In this document: positions 25,200 through 34,119 of the stretch, piece by piece
Layout of the letters: every line of letters starts with the position of its first letter
Position numbering within the stretch: the first letter of the stretch is position 1
From: JABIKK01 sp964622835
GTDB lineage: Archaea; Nanobdellota; Nanobdellia; SCGC-AAA011-G17; UBA489
Reading direction: 5' to 3'
Assembly: GCA_964622835.1 (NCBI GenBank)
Contig: CAZUSA010000001.1
Location: 186,001-250,000 of the forward strand
Length of the DNA stretch: 64,000 bases
Notes under the pieces: generated by a model
Database searches by the model: none
Seen by the model: only the letters and a program-made list of their open reading frames with translations
What the model was told of the DNA's origin: nothing
Translations under genes and position numbers: made by a program

Positions 25200-25461
25200 A
25201 ACCAGAGGGTGGAATCACTCACCAATACGGGGGAACCCCATACTTTCCTCCACTTCGTTACCCCAAAAGCGCCAATGACAATGATTAAGGCTGCTCCGAT
25301 CAAGGCCTGACCTGATTCTCAAGACCAACGGCCAATTGGGACAAAGTTTCGCAGTACGGTATGAGACCCGCACCAAGAGAGTAATCCTCCCCTCTGCCTC
25401 AGCCCCACCCTAAAGCCAATTTGTGGTAACAAGGCACGACTAATGCCCCGGCCTATTCTGC
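25200..25461 (-). ncRNA. ffs: signal recognition particle 7S RNA
   Basis: On the minus strand, helix 8 of the SRP S domain reads AGGTCAGG...GGAGCAGCC (plus-strand 25289-25313), with the asymmetric-loop sequences that bind SRP54. The 5' end is GC-rich and its TGTTACCACAAATTGGC resembles the archaeal Alu-domain 5' region. Length is about 260 nt, close to the family's 300. The ends are approximate. The tip of helix 8 is TTGATC closed by CC/GG, rather than the common GGAA tetraloop. RNA and SRP proteins direct membrane and secreted proteins to Sec. Confidence 0.85.
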
Positions 25462-25483
25462 AAGTTTCTAAGAGAAAGTGTGG

Positions 25484-25491
25484 TATTTAAA
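25484..25491 (-). promoter_or_regulatory. TATA box for SRP RNA
   Basis: TTTAAATA on the minus strand lies about 26 nt before the predicted 5' end near 25461. Confidence 0.65.
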
Positions 25492-25542
25492 CTATGTGAT
25501 AGCTAAGAAATATTTAAATAGAAATAGATAGAAAGAAAAACT

Positions 25543-26271
25543 ATGGCAAGAGAGGAAAAGAGGTTTTTGAGAGATTTTCTTAGAACACGAAAACAAATAC
25601 GATCTTTGTGTGCACTTATTCTTGCTGCTGTTCTAGCTGGATGCACTGCTGCAGAAAAAGCAAAAAAAGTACCACCTCCAGGAGATTTTGACCAACTTAT
25701 TCAAAAATTAACAGCAGTTAATGAAGGAATTGAAAATATGTTTGGGGGTGGTGGGCTCACAGCAGTTTATGATACAGTAAGAGATATTACTACAACATTA
25801 GAGGGGTATTTGTCCAATGCAGAAAACGCCATAAGAACAATTGATAATGAAGGGCTCCAAGATAGTAGAAGTTATGAATATGAAAATTTAGGATCACGCC
25901 ATTTAGAAAAGGCACAAATTGAATTAAAAAAATTACAACAACTTGTGGGAAAACTCCCAAAAGGATATGGCAAGGAGTATAGCAACAAATTAATTAATTT
26001 TAGGGGCGTTCTAGAAGTTCTGACTGCTGAAATGACACTACTAAGTGCAACAAATACTGCAAGGTTTATTGTAAGATTAGCAGCATCAAGCGCAGCAGAT
26101 GGGTCACTAAATAGTAAACTCATTCAGGCTTTTAATACACGTTTAGAAGAAGTAAAACAGCAAGTAAAAGAGTCTCGTCTTGGAAAAGGAAGAGCATTGA
26201 AAAAACATGGGCGTGCTTTTAGTGATGCCCTTGCAGAATATGATACAATCATCGCTGAAGCTGGTTTTTAG
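25543..26271 (+). CDS. putative lipoprotein, helical
   Basis: The 242-aa protein has an N-terminal basic region, a hydrophobic stretch and a lipobox LAGCTAAE (Cys near residue 34). The rest is mostly helical and may form coiled coils (EKAQIELKKLQQLVGKLPKG, TRLEEVKQQVKESRL). A TATA-like ATATTTAAAT lies about 29 nt upstream. It would be anchored at the outer membrane face. No family is recognised. Confidence 0.65.
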   Translation: MAREEKRFLRDFLRTRKQIRSLCALILAAVLAGCTAAEKAKKVPPPGDFDQLIQKLTAVNEGIENMFGGGGLTAVYDTVRDITTTLEGYLSNAENAIRTIDNEGLQDSRSYEYENLGSRHLEKAQIELKKLQQLVGKLPKGYGKEYSNKLINFRGVLEVLTAEMTLLSATNTARFIVRLAASSAADGSLNSKLIQAFNTRLEEVKQQVKESRLGKGRALKKHGRAFSDALAEYDTIIAEAGF

Positions 26272-26313
26272 AGGTTCTTGAAGTTTTTTAAAGGGCAAAA
26301 ATATGCAACTTGT

Positions 26314-28014
26314 ATGCCCCTAAACAAGGAACAATTTGCAGAACTAATAGCTCAAAAAGCAGATCCGAAGATGTCTAAACAGGCGTTTCAAACATTAAAA
26401 CAACGCGTGGCTCATCAATTAGCATTAACACACGTTCCTAAGAATACTGAAATACTTTTTGCGTTAAAGAAGAAGGATCGTGAACGCTTACATACATTAC
26501 TTGTTTCCAAGCCAACGAGAACAATGTCCGGCGTAGCACCAGTTGCTATTATGAGTGCTCCTATTGCATGCCCTCCTCAAGCATTATGTACGTATTGTCC
26601 TGGTGGTCCAAAGTCTATTTTTGGTGATGTTCCTAAGAGTTATACTGATGGTGCTCCAGCTGTTAAAAGAGCTATTCGTAATAAGTATGATCCCTATTTG
26701 CAGGTGTTTAATCGGTTAGAACATTATCATTTACTAAACCAGTGTCCAACAAAAGTGGAATTGATTGTTATGGGTGGTACGTTTCCTTCATTTGAAAAAG
26801 CATATCGTGATGTGTTTATTGCACGTGCGTTACAAGCGATGAATGATTTTAGTACAATGTTTTACACACAAAAAGGCACATTAGATGAAACAAAGTTTCG
26901 TGATTTTTTCTTATTAGATTTATCGTATGCTGATAAAGAACGTGAAAAAATTATTATTAAGCGTATGGAAGCATTGCGTGATTTAAAAAAACCTACAGTA
27001 CTTGATGAACAAACAAATAATGAAACGGCACGTATTCGTTGTATTGCATTGGTTATTGAAACACGTCCTGATTGTGCAACACAAAAAGAGATTGATGAGA
27101 TGTTGCGATATGGAACAACACGTGCAGAGATTGGTGTACAGAGTTTACGTGATCATGTATTGAAACGCATTAAGCGCGGTCATGATGTAGCAACAACGAT
27201 TACAGCTACACAAGAATTACGTGATGCATTATTTAAAATTACGTATCATATGATGGTCGGTCTTCCTGAAACAACGAAAGAAACGGATATTCAAGAAGGA
27301 AAACAGTTGTTTGATGATCCACGGTTTCGTCCTGATTCGTTAAAGGTATATCCTTGCATGGTGATGGCTGGCACTCCGTTATATGAAGAATACAAAAAGA
27401 AATTATTCACACCGGTCACAACTGATGAAGCGATGGAACGTATTATTGAGTGGAAAAAAACAATTCCTGAATATTGCCGTATTATGCGTGTACAGCGCGA
27501 TTTACCGACATATATGACTGAAGCGGGTGTTGACAAAACTAATTTACGGCAGTTAATGCATAATAAGAAAATTGTCTGCAGATGTATTCGTTGTCGTGAA
27601 CCAAAAGAACAAACAGTTGATTTTGATAATGTTACAACGAAAGTAATAACGTATGAAGCATCGGGTGGTACAGAATGTTTTATTGCAAAAGAAGATGTTA
27701 CGAATGATTTGTTGTTAGGATATGCTCGTTTGCGTATTCCGTTTAAGCCTGTTCGTAAGGAAATTACATCGACAAGTGCTGGTATTCGTGAGTTACATGT
27801 ATTTGGCACTGCATTAGATATGCAGAAGAAGCCAACGAAAGAAGTGCAACATCGTGGGCTTGGAAAAGAACTAATGGAAGAGGCTGAAAAGTTAGCGCGT
27901 GAAACGTATGATAAGAAGAAGATGGTTGTTATTGCTGGTTTGGGTGTTCGCGAATATTATAAGAAACAATTACAGTATATTCAAGAAGGCCCGTATGTTT
28001 CTAAGAAGATTTAA
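26314..28014 (+). CDS. elp3: Elp3-type radical SAM/GNAT tRNA wobble-uridine modification enzyme
   Basis: The archaeal Elp3 makes the carboxymethyl group on U34 of tRNAs. The radical SAM cysteines are C86, C92 and C95 (ACPPQALCTYCPGGPKS), followed by the RAIRNKYDPYLQ and ELIVMGGTFPSF motifs. The C-terminal GNAT acetyltransferase domain has LHVFGTALDMQ...HRGLGKELMEEAEKLA. ATG 26314 (566 aa) is chosen because TTTTTTAAAG lies about 25 nt upstream. A TTG at 26278 with a GAGG site is the alternative (578 aa). The 3' end overlaps the convergent surface-protein gene by 4 nt. Confidence 0.95.
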   Translation: MPLNKEQFAELIAQKADPKMSKQAFQTLKQRVAHQLALTHVPKNTEILFALKKKDRERLHTLLVSKPTRTMSGVAPVAIMSAPIACPPQALCTYCPGGPKSIFGDVPKSYTDGAPAVKRAIRNKYDPYLQVFNRLEHYHLLNQCPTKVELIVMGGTFPSFEKAYRDVFIARALQAMNDFSTMFYTQKGTLDETKFRDFFLLDLSYADKEREKIIIKRMEALRDLKKPTVLDEQTNNETARIRCIALVIETRPDCATQKEIDEMLRYGTTRAEIGVQSLRDHVLKRIKRGHDVATTITATQELRDALFKITYHMMVGLPETTKETDIQEGKQLFDDPRFRPDSLKVYPCMVMAGTPLYEEYKKKLFTPVTTDEAMERIIEWKKTIPEYCRIMRVQRDLPTYMTEAGVDKTNLRQLMHNKKIVCRCIRCREPKEQTVDFDNVTTKVITYEASGGTECFIAKEDVTNDLLLGYARLRIPFKPVRKEITSTSAGIRELHVFGTALDMQKKPTKEVQHRGLGKELMEEAEKLARETYDKKKMVVIAGLGVREYYKKQLQYIQEGPYVSKKI

Positions 28015-30839
28015 CGTTTTCTTACACTATAAAATCCTATTAATATCAAGATTGCTAAGAATAAGCTCATGAAGTCAAAGACGGATGCTTTTACTGCTGG
28101 TTCTAAACTACAGGCAACACTTTGTTGTGGTGCAATGGAACATTGTCCTGTTGCACATTCTTTACAACTGCGTGTTTTTGCGTTGTCAATACATTCTGAC
28201 CATTTACCACATATCCATGATTCACTAACACCAACACATTGTGGTTCTACAACGGTTGGTGCATTTTTGACACTACATCCAGGTTCAACACAGTTTCCAA
28301 AGTCTGCATTACACACTTTACCACCTGCACAGACTGTTGGTGGCGTACTTAATTCATTACAACCATCATTGTTATAGTCTCCACAGAATTGTACATTGCC
28401 ATTCGTTAGACAAATAGATGTTTCTGAAACACAATAGGAAGAACAACTGTCACTAGTCCCATCACCGTCTATTCCTTCGAGAAGACAGTCAGAACTACAG
28501 CCGTCATCATCATCGTTATTACCATCATCACATTGTTCACCTGCTGTATCATCTAAGGTATTATCACCACAGTAACCACTTGTTAGACTACTGGTTACTT
28601 CAAGCGTAGTACTTGTTGAAACCACTGCACCATCATAAATACCACGTACCATCCAATACGCTGATTCTGGTGTTGGTCCAGGGTTTGTATTTTCTGCATT
28701 CCATGTTGCAGTACCTGTTGAACCACTAATAGAAAGAGGAGATGGTTGTGCACTTGAACTTGTCCCTTCATTGGCTTCATACACATCAAGAGCAAACGTA
28801 TATTGATCACAGTCACTATTAGGCAATGTTAGTGTAATAGTCATAACGGTTCCCCTATCAACAGAACCATCATCACCAACAGGCGACCAACTAAAGGCTG
28901 CTGTTGTAAGTGCTAGTGTACATGCGGAAGGTTCAATAATACCACCATCATCTTTCACTAAACAGGTATTGTAATCATTGGAATCAATGTCACAGGCATT
29001 TCCACAACTATCACCTTCTGTGCCACTACCATCTTCATTGTCTTGTGTAAGTTCACAGTATTCCACAAGGATGCCCTCAACAATTTTCCCTGTACAGTCA
29101 GCATCTTCTGTACAGACTAAATTATACGCAATAGGATCAAGTGAAGGATCAGGGTTTGATTTTGTTACTGCATTAATACAGGTTCCAAGATTATCTCCGT
29201 TCGGATGGTTGGGACAATTATCATCATCGTTATTTCCACAAACACCATCTGCACCACACAATGATGTACCGTCACCATCCGGGTCTGATACTGCTGGATT
29301 GTCACAAATACAATTACTTAAACAAACATCGCCACCACAAGTAGCGTCATCATTACCGTCACATTGTTCGCCAATATCTTTAACACCGTCACCACAGTAG
29401 GGTTCTGGTGGAGGAATATTGTAACAGTTACTAGTGTCAATATGACATGAACCATATGTACTCGTACCTTCAAGTGCAGAATCACCAACTTTAAAGCAAC
29501 GTAATGATCCTGTATCAAAGCCAAAGGTTTCACATGATGTTGCTCCCATAATAACATCACCTTGCGAAGTGTAGTCACATTGTTCTTGGAGTGCATATTG
29601 GTCTCCTTGATCAAGATATCCATTGCCACACCATCCTCCACCACCATATTGGTAAATACATCCAAAACTAGTATCAATACGACAGCCACTCGTACAAGTC
29701 AACGGTGCTGTACCCGGGGAAGTAGTCATACCATCTAAATCACCAAAGAAATCTTCACAGGTAACAATGCCACCCATGTTTGTACCGTCACATTGTTCGC
29801 CTGGTTCTATAATACCATTACCACAAACAGATGGGACGGCAGCAGAACAATCACTTGTATCATATTCACAGGTTGCTGTACAACTCAGATCTCCTGCGGC
29901 AAAGGTATCAATATCAACACAGCTTGCAATGTTTCCAAAGCTCGTACCATCACAGACTTCGCCTGGATTTAAGGTGTCATCACCACAGGTTCCAGCATCG
30001 GCAACGCCGGGTATAAGAGCACCACTACAATCGGAAGTGTCAATACCACATGCATTCGTACAGGCAAGTATTCCTGTGGTAAAGCCAAAGTCTCCACAAC
30101 CATTTATTTTACCGAAGTTTGCACCGTCACATAATTCTCCAGGATCAAGGTTGCCATCGTTGTTACATTGTGCACTTTGTTCGACGGATTGACAACAAAG
30201 ATTGTTTGCAAAGATGTCACATTCAGAAGTATGTGCATTATAGGTACTATCTCCTGCTCCTTCAAAGGAAAAGAGACATTCAAATCCTGTACCAAGACCA
30301 TCACAACTTCCTTGAAGGGTTTGACAAGCAATGTTGTCATAACAAACAGGAACATATAAACTTGGATCGGGTAGATTTGCTGATACAGTTTCAGGTGCGT
30401 AATAATGTGCATCACTTACGGTACCATTGACAGGAGGTAAACCATTGGAAACATAGCCAACTAAGTTACTCATATCAGATAAACAGGTTCGTGTTGGTGC
30501 AACTGTTGTTAGTGCGGAGGATACTTCTATACAATAAGGAAGAGAATCAGGACCATAGGGTGAATAAAATGATTCTTCAGCATCGACGGTAATAACATGA
30601 GAGTTTGTTGCAGCAATAACGCCATCAACAAGAGAACCGTACATGCCAAGAACAGCATTGTCATTGAAGGATGCACAGCTTGAACTTGATATTGGTACAA
30701 CAACGGCTCCGGTAATAAGTGATGAAGAACTGGATGGAACAATGACGTCGGCAACGCCTAGGTCATACATATGAAACGCAAGAAAGGATGCAAATAAAAT
30801 TAAAAATGCTGGAAATAGTACAGAATGTTCATGATTCAT
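28011..30839 (-). CDS. giant cysteine-rich surface protein with DUF4215 repeats and C-terminal anchor
   Basis: This 942-aa protein has an N-terminal hydrophobic segment (about residues 9-30), then many cysteine modules such as CGNGIIEPGEQCDGTNMGG and CGDGVKDIGEQCDGNDDATC (DUF4215-like). A thrombospondin-type SDPDGDGTSLCGADG stretch lies mid-protein, then a beta domain without cysteines. The C-terminus is a membrane helix followed by RKR, which anchors it. It is similar in module type to the protein at 8780-11578, but it has no pilin signal. It is probably an adhesin or envelope protein. Confidence 0.75.
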   Translation of the reverse strand: MNHEHSVLFPAFLILFASFLAFHMYDLGVADVIVPSSSSSLITGAVVVPISSSSCASFNDNAVLGMYGSLVDGVIAATNSHVITVDAEESFYSPYGPDSLPYCIEVSSALTTVAPTRTCLSDMSNLVGYVSNGLPPVNGTVSDAHYYAPETVSANLPDPSLYVPVCYDNIACQTLQGSCDGLGTGFECLFSFEGAGDSTYNAHTSECDIFANNLCCQSVEQSAQCNNDGNLDPGELCDGANFGKINGCGDFGFTTGILACTNACGIDTSDCSGALIPGVADAGTCGDDTLNPGEVCDGTSFGNIASCVDIDTFAAGDLSCTATCEYDTSDCSAAVPSVCGNGIIEPGEQCDGTNMGGIVTCEDFFGDLDGMTTSPGTAPLTCTSGCRIDTSFGCIYQYGGGGWCGNGYLDQGDQYALQEQCDYTSQGDVIMGATSCETFGFDTGSLRCFKVGDSALEGTSTYGSCHIDTSNCYNIPPPEPYCGDGVKDIGEQCDGNDDATCGGDVCLSNCICDNPAVSDPDGDGTSLCGADGVCGNNDDDNCPNHPNGDNLGTCINAVTKSNPDPSLDPIAYNLVCTEDADCTGKIVEGILVEYCELTQDNEDGSGTEGDSCGNACDIDSNDYNTCLVKDDGGIIEPSACTLALTTAAFSWSPVGDDGSVDRGTVMTITLTLPNSDCDQYTFALDVYEANEGTSSSAQPSPLSISGSTGTATWNAENTNPGPTPESAYWMVRGIYDGAVVSTSTTLEVTSSLTSGYCGDNTLDDTAGEQCDDGNNDDDDGCSSDCLLEGIDGDGTSDSCSSYCVSETSICLTNGNVQFCGDYNNDGCNELSTPPTVCAGGKVCNADFGNCVEPGCSVKNAPTVVEPQCVGVSESWICGKWSECIDNAKTRSCKECATGQCSIAPQQSVACSLEPAVKASVFDFMSLFLAILILIGFYSVRKR

Positions 30840-30944
30840 GAAAATGAGCCCCTTTTATGCTTGTATAATACACATAAATCTGACTTATAAACCTTTTGCG
30901 TAGTAAGAAAGGTATTTATAGCATGTTCACGTTAGTAAAAACAG

Positions 30945-31223
30945 ATGGAACTTGGCGGAAACATTACATTACAGGGATTTGATGCGGTTGATCCAGCGAC
31001 GCTTATTGTTGTAAAGAAAATTGTTGGTAATTATACAAAGCGTTTAACGGAAAAACATGAGGATTTTACAGGATTACATTTGGAATTAACACAGAAAGAA
31101 GGAAAACAGTTACAAATTTGTGCAAAATGTCAACGGACATCAGGGAATAATGAGACAAAACATGATGAAGATAATTTATTCTTTGCGTTAAGCGGTGCAT
31201 TGGACGCTATTTTGGCATTATAA
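30945..31223 (+). CDS. small protein with possible HPF/RaiA-like fold
   Basis: The 92-aa protein shows a beta-alpha-beta-beta-alpha order: NITLQGF, then the helix DPATLIVVKKIVGNYTKRL, strands GLHLELTQKEG and QLQICAKCQR, and the helix NLFFALSGALDAILAL. This is the layout of hibernation factor N-terminal domains, but no diagnostic residue proves it. A TATA-like TTTATAG lies upstream (about 30914-30920). It is followed by eL21 with a separate TATA box. Confidence 0.45.
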   Translation: MELGGNITLQGFDAVDPATLIVVKKIVGNYTKRLTEKHEDFTGLHLELTQKEGKQLQICAKCQRTSGNNETKHDEDNLFFALSGALDAILAL

Positions 31224-31235
31224 CGCTCCCAAACA

Positions 31236-31243
31236 TTTATAAA
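31236..31243 (+). promoter_or_regulatory. TATA box for eL21-rpo4-DUF655
   Basis: TTTATAAA about 45 nt before the eL21 ATG at 31285 predicts a leader of about 20 nt that includes a GTGAGG ribosome site. Confidence 0.65.
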
Positions 31244-31284
31244 TCGACGGTGGGTTCTCGTCCCACGAGTGAGGAATATTTACT

Positions 31285-31575
31285 ATGGCTACACGTGTTG
31301 GGGGATTTAGAAGAAAAACGAGAAGTAAACTTCGTAAATCGCCAAAGGAAAAAGGAAAAATTAGTATTCGCAAGTATTTTCAGGTCTTAAAACCAGATAT
31401 GAAAGTATGTTTCAAAGCAGAACCTGCTGTTCAGAAAGGAATGTATTTTCCTCGTTTTCATGGGAAAACAGGAACAGTGATTGGTAAGGAAGGAACGTGC
31501 TATCGTGTTGCGTTTAAAGATGGAAAGAAAGCAAAAATTATCATTGCACATCCTGTGCATTTGAAGAAGGTTTAA
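31285..31575 (+). CDS. rpl21e: ribosomal protein eL21
   Basis: The 96-aa large-subunit protein has RKTRSKLRKSPKEKGKISI at its N-terminus and the SH3-like HGKTGTVIGKEGTCYRVAFKDGKK core. Length is normal. It heads the conserved archaeal eL21-rpo4-DUF655 run. Confidence 0.95.
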   Translation: MATRVGGFRRKTRSKLRKSPKEKGKISIRKYFQVLKPDMKVCFKAEPAVQKGMYFPRFHGKTGTVIGKEGTCYRVAFKDGKKAKIIIAHPVHLKKV

Positions 31576-31578
31576 ACT

Positions 31579-31920
31579 ATGCCAGAAATTGAATTAAAGT
31601 CAGAAACACCGTTGACATACGCTGATGTTGCGGAAAAATTGAAGATTGTTAAGAAAAATAGAGACGAGGAAGAATTAGGCTTCCGTGCGAAGAAAGCTGA
31701 AGAATTTCTTGAAGCTATTGGAAAAGACCAGTTAAAAGGCCTTGCTGCCTTGAAAGAAAAGGTTAAAAGCTTGGAGATCCCTCGATTAAAAGAGCGCCAA
31801 GTAATTAATTTGGTTAATATTGAACCAACTGACGAAGACAGTGTTAAAGCAATATTGTCTAGCGATAACATCACGCTCAAACAAGAAGACGTTAAACGTA
31901 TCGTCGATTGTTTCGCCTAA
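31579..31920 (+). CDS. rpoF: RNA polymerase subunit F (Rpo4)
   Basis: The 113-aa protein has the HRDC-like helical sequence of archaeal Rpo4/Rpb4 (TPLTYADVAEKLKIVKK, then ERQVINLVNIEPTDEDSVKAIL). It forms the polymerase stalk with Rpo7. The position between eL21 and DUF655 is the conserved archaeal order. It starts 3 nt after the eL21 stop. Confidence 0.93.
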   Translation: MPEIELKSETPLTYADVAEKLKIVKKNRDEEELGFRAKKAEEFLEAIGKDQLKGLAALKEKVKSLEIPRLKERQVINLVNIEPTDEDSVKAILSSDNITLKQEDVKRIVDCFA

Positions 31921-31937
31921 TAGAATGCAATACAAAA

Positions 31938-32498
31938 ATGAATCCATCATCGCGGGAAGAAATCGCTATAGTGTTAGACTTTCTTCCGAACGGGTATCCA
32001 TCGGATACAAGACCTGCACATATGAAGACGGCAGTAGCGCAAGCCATTGGTTCTGAACATTTTATTTTATTAGAGTTAATTCCTAAGAAAGAAGTTTTCC
32101 TTAAACCTGAGCAAGAAGTGTATATGGGCGAAGGTAAACGCGACGAAATTCATCATATTGGTGGTCGTATTAATTTTTTTAAGTTAACACAGACAGCTCG
32201 TATGAATTTGGAAGATTTATTGAAGAAGTTAGTGCATAAGTATGAGGCTCGTTTTTTACAATTTTTTAATAATGCTGGTCCTATTAATGCTCGCCGTCAT
32301 CAGTTAGAATTAATTCCTGGTATTGGGAAGAAGCATATGTGGGAGATTCTTGAACAACGTGAAGAAAAGCAGTTTGAGAGTTTTGAGGATATGCGTGCTC
32401 GTGTAAAATTGATGCCTGATCCTGAAAATGCGATTATGAAGCGTATTTTGCTTGAATTAAATGAAGAAGATAAGCATCGCTTGTTTATTGGCAATTAA
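31938..32498 (+). CDS. DUF655 RNA/DNA-binding protein
   Basis: This 186-aa archaeal protein is adjacent to rpo4, as in many archaeal genomes. It has an OB-like N-terminal region (VLDFLPNGYPSD...FILLELIPK) and a helix-hairpin-helix near residue 140 (ELIPGIGKKHMWEILEQRE). The function is unknown, although a role in rRNA or tRNA biology is often assumed. ATG 31938 is preferred over an upstream TTG that overlaps rpo4. Confidence 0.88.
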   Translation: MNPSSREEIAIVLDFLPNGYPSDTRPAHMKTAVAQAIGSEHFILLELIPKKEVFLKPEQEVYMGEGKRDEIHHIGGRINFFKLTQTARMNLEDLLKKLVHKYEARFLQFFNNAGPINARRHQLELIPGIGKKHMWEILEQREEKQFESFEDMRARVKLMPDPENAIMKRILLELNEEDKHRLFIGN

Positions 32499-32531
32499 AC
32501 AGTCATCCTAGAGCAAATGACACCACAACCC

Positions 32532-32539
32532 TTTTAAAT
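32532..32539 (+). promoter_or_regulatory. TATA box for uS13-uS4-uS11-rpo3
   Basis: TTTTAAAT is centred about 30 nt before the uS13 ATG at 32566, so the mRNA has a very short leader or none. Confidence 0.6.
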
Positions 32540-32565
32540 GGTTTTTGAGGTTCTCAAGCTGTAAA

Positions 32566-33015
32566 ATGGCACAAGAGATCAAGAACCTCATTCGTTTAGC
32601 GAATACTGATATCATGGGTGATACAACTATCGGATATGGTCTTGCGAAGGTCTATGGTGTTGGTTTAAGTTTTTCAAATGCTATCTGTCAAGTATTAGAT
32701 TTAGAAAAAACAGCACCGATTGGTTCATTGGATGAAGCGCGTGTTAAAGAAATTGAAGGTGTTATTGCTGATCCTGCAAGTAAAGGTATTCCTGAGTGGA
32801 TGCGTAATCGTAGAAGCGATCATGACACCGGCGAAGATATTCACATTACTGGTCCTAAGTTAAAGTTAACAAAAGAATTTGATTTACGTCGTATGAAGAA
32901 GATTAAGTCCTATCGTGGCGTTCGTCATATGTTTGGTTTACCTGTTCGTGGCCAACGTACCAAGGGTAATTTCCGTAAGGGTAAAAGTGTTGGAGTTGTA
33001 AAGAAGAAGAAATAA
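32566..33015 (+). CDS. rps13: ribosomal protein uS13
   Basis: The 149-aa small-subunit head protein starts MAQEIKNLIRLANTDI. It contains the GYGLAKVYGVGLSFSNAIC helix-turn region and the C-terminal KSYRGVRHMFGLPVRGQRTK rRNA-binding tail. ATG 32566 is used; the longer frame adds seven unrelated residues. It heads a polymerase/ribosomal protein operon. Confidence 0.96.
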   Translation: MAQEIKNLIRLANTDIMGDTTIGYGLAKVYGVGLSFSNAICQVLDLEKTAPIGSLDEARVKEIEGVIADPASKGIPEWMRNRRSDHDTGEDIHITGPKLKLTKEFDLRRMKKIKSYRGVRHMFGLPVRGQRTKGNFRKGKSVGVVKKKK

Positions 33016-33016
33016 G

Positions 33017-33724
33017 ATGGGTACTGTTAGAAAGCCAAGGAAAAAGTACGAAGGTCCTAGTCACCCGTGGGAACGAGAACGTATTGATGAAGAAAAGATT
33101 TTAAGTAAGGAATATGGTTTAAAGAATAAGAAAGAAATTTGGAAGATTGCTTCGAAGTTACGTCGATTAAAACAACAAGCAAAGAAGTTAATTGCAAGTG
33201 ATTCTGAACAGGCAAAGATTGAAGAGAAATTATTGTTAGAACGGTTAGCACGTCTTGGTTTGGTTGGTGATGGTGCTGTTTTAGATGATATTTTAGAGAT
33301 TAATATTCGTAAGTTACTTGATCGCCGATTACAATCTGTGATGGTGACGCGTGGTCTTGCTCGTACGAGTAGACAAGCTCGTCAAATGATTAGTCACGGT
33401 CATGTGATGATTAAAGGTCGTAAGACTGATATTCCTTCATGTTTAATGTTAGTCAGTGAAGAATCTGATATTACGTATGCACCAAGTTCGGCGTTTACGG
33501 ATAAGGAACATCCTGAGTTAACGATTACCAAGAAAGAGTTGAGAAAAAAGGTTGATGTAGTTGAGTCTCTTCCTGAGGAAAAACCGGTTGCAAAAGAAGA
33601 TGCAAAAGTTGTTGAATCAAAAGAAGCTGGTAAAGAAGAAGTAAAAGAGGCTGGTAAAGAGGAAGCGATCAAAGAAGAAACAAAAGAAGTTGCTAAAGAA
33701 CAACCGAAAGAGGAATCAAAATGA
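33017..33724 (+). CDS. rps4: ribosomal protein uS4
   Basis: This 235-aa uS4 has the S4 RNA-binding domain (LLDRRLQSVMVTRGLARTSR, then RQMISHGHVMIKGRK). The C-terminal 45 residues are a lysine/glutamate repeat (KEAGKEEVKEAGKEE and variants) not present in most uS4 and probably disordered. It starts 1 nt after the uS13 stop and overlaps uS11 by 4 nt. Confidence 0.96.
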   Translation: MGTVRKPRKKYEGPSHPWERERIDEEKILSKEYGLKNKKEIWKIASKLRRLKQQAKKLIASDSEQAKIEEKLLLERLARLGLVGDGAVLDDILEINIRKLLDRRLQSVMVTRGLARTSRQARQMISHGHVMIKGRKTDIPSCLMLVSEESDITYAPSSAFTDKEHPELTITKKELRKKVDVVESLPEEKPVAKEDAKVVESKEAGKEEVKEAGKEEAIKEETKEVAKEQPKEESK

Positions 33725-34119
33725 CTGAAGAAAAGATGAGATGGGGTGTTGCACATATTTACTCTAGCCATAATAATACTATTATTCATGTAACTGATAT
33801 TACGGGTGCTGAAACTATTGCAAAAGCATCTGGTGGTATGGTTGTTAAAGCACATCGTTTAGAAAGTTCTCCTAATGCTGCGATGGCTGCTGCAAAACAA
33901 GTTGCAGAACAAGCGCGTGAAAAGGGCGTGCAAGGATTACATATTCGTATTCGTGCACCGGGTGGACATAATGGTCCTAATTCTCCTGGTCCTGGAGCGC
34001 AAGCTGCAGTGCGTGCATTGTCACGAAGTCGTATTCGTATTGGTGTGATTGAAGATGTCACGGGATTACCAGCTGATGGATGTCGTAAGAAGCACGGTAA
34101 GCGTGGTCGGAGAGTATAG
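33721..34119 (+). CDS. rps11: ribosomal protein uS11
   Basis: The 132-aa platform protein of the small subunit shows VAHIYSSHNNTIIHVTDITGAE and the C-terminal DVTGLPADGCRKKHGKRGRRV. Length is normal. It overlaps uS4 and is followed immediately by rpo3. Confidence 0.97.
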   Translation: MTEEKMRWGVAHIYSSHNNTIIHVTDITGAETIAKASGGMVVKAHRLESSPNAAMAAAKQVAEQAREKGVQGLHIRIRAPGGHNGPNSPGPGAQAAVRALSRSRIRIGVIEDVTGLPADGCRKKHGKRGRRV

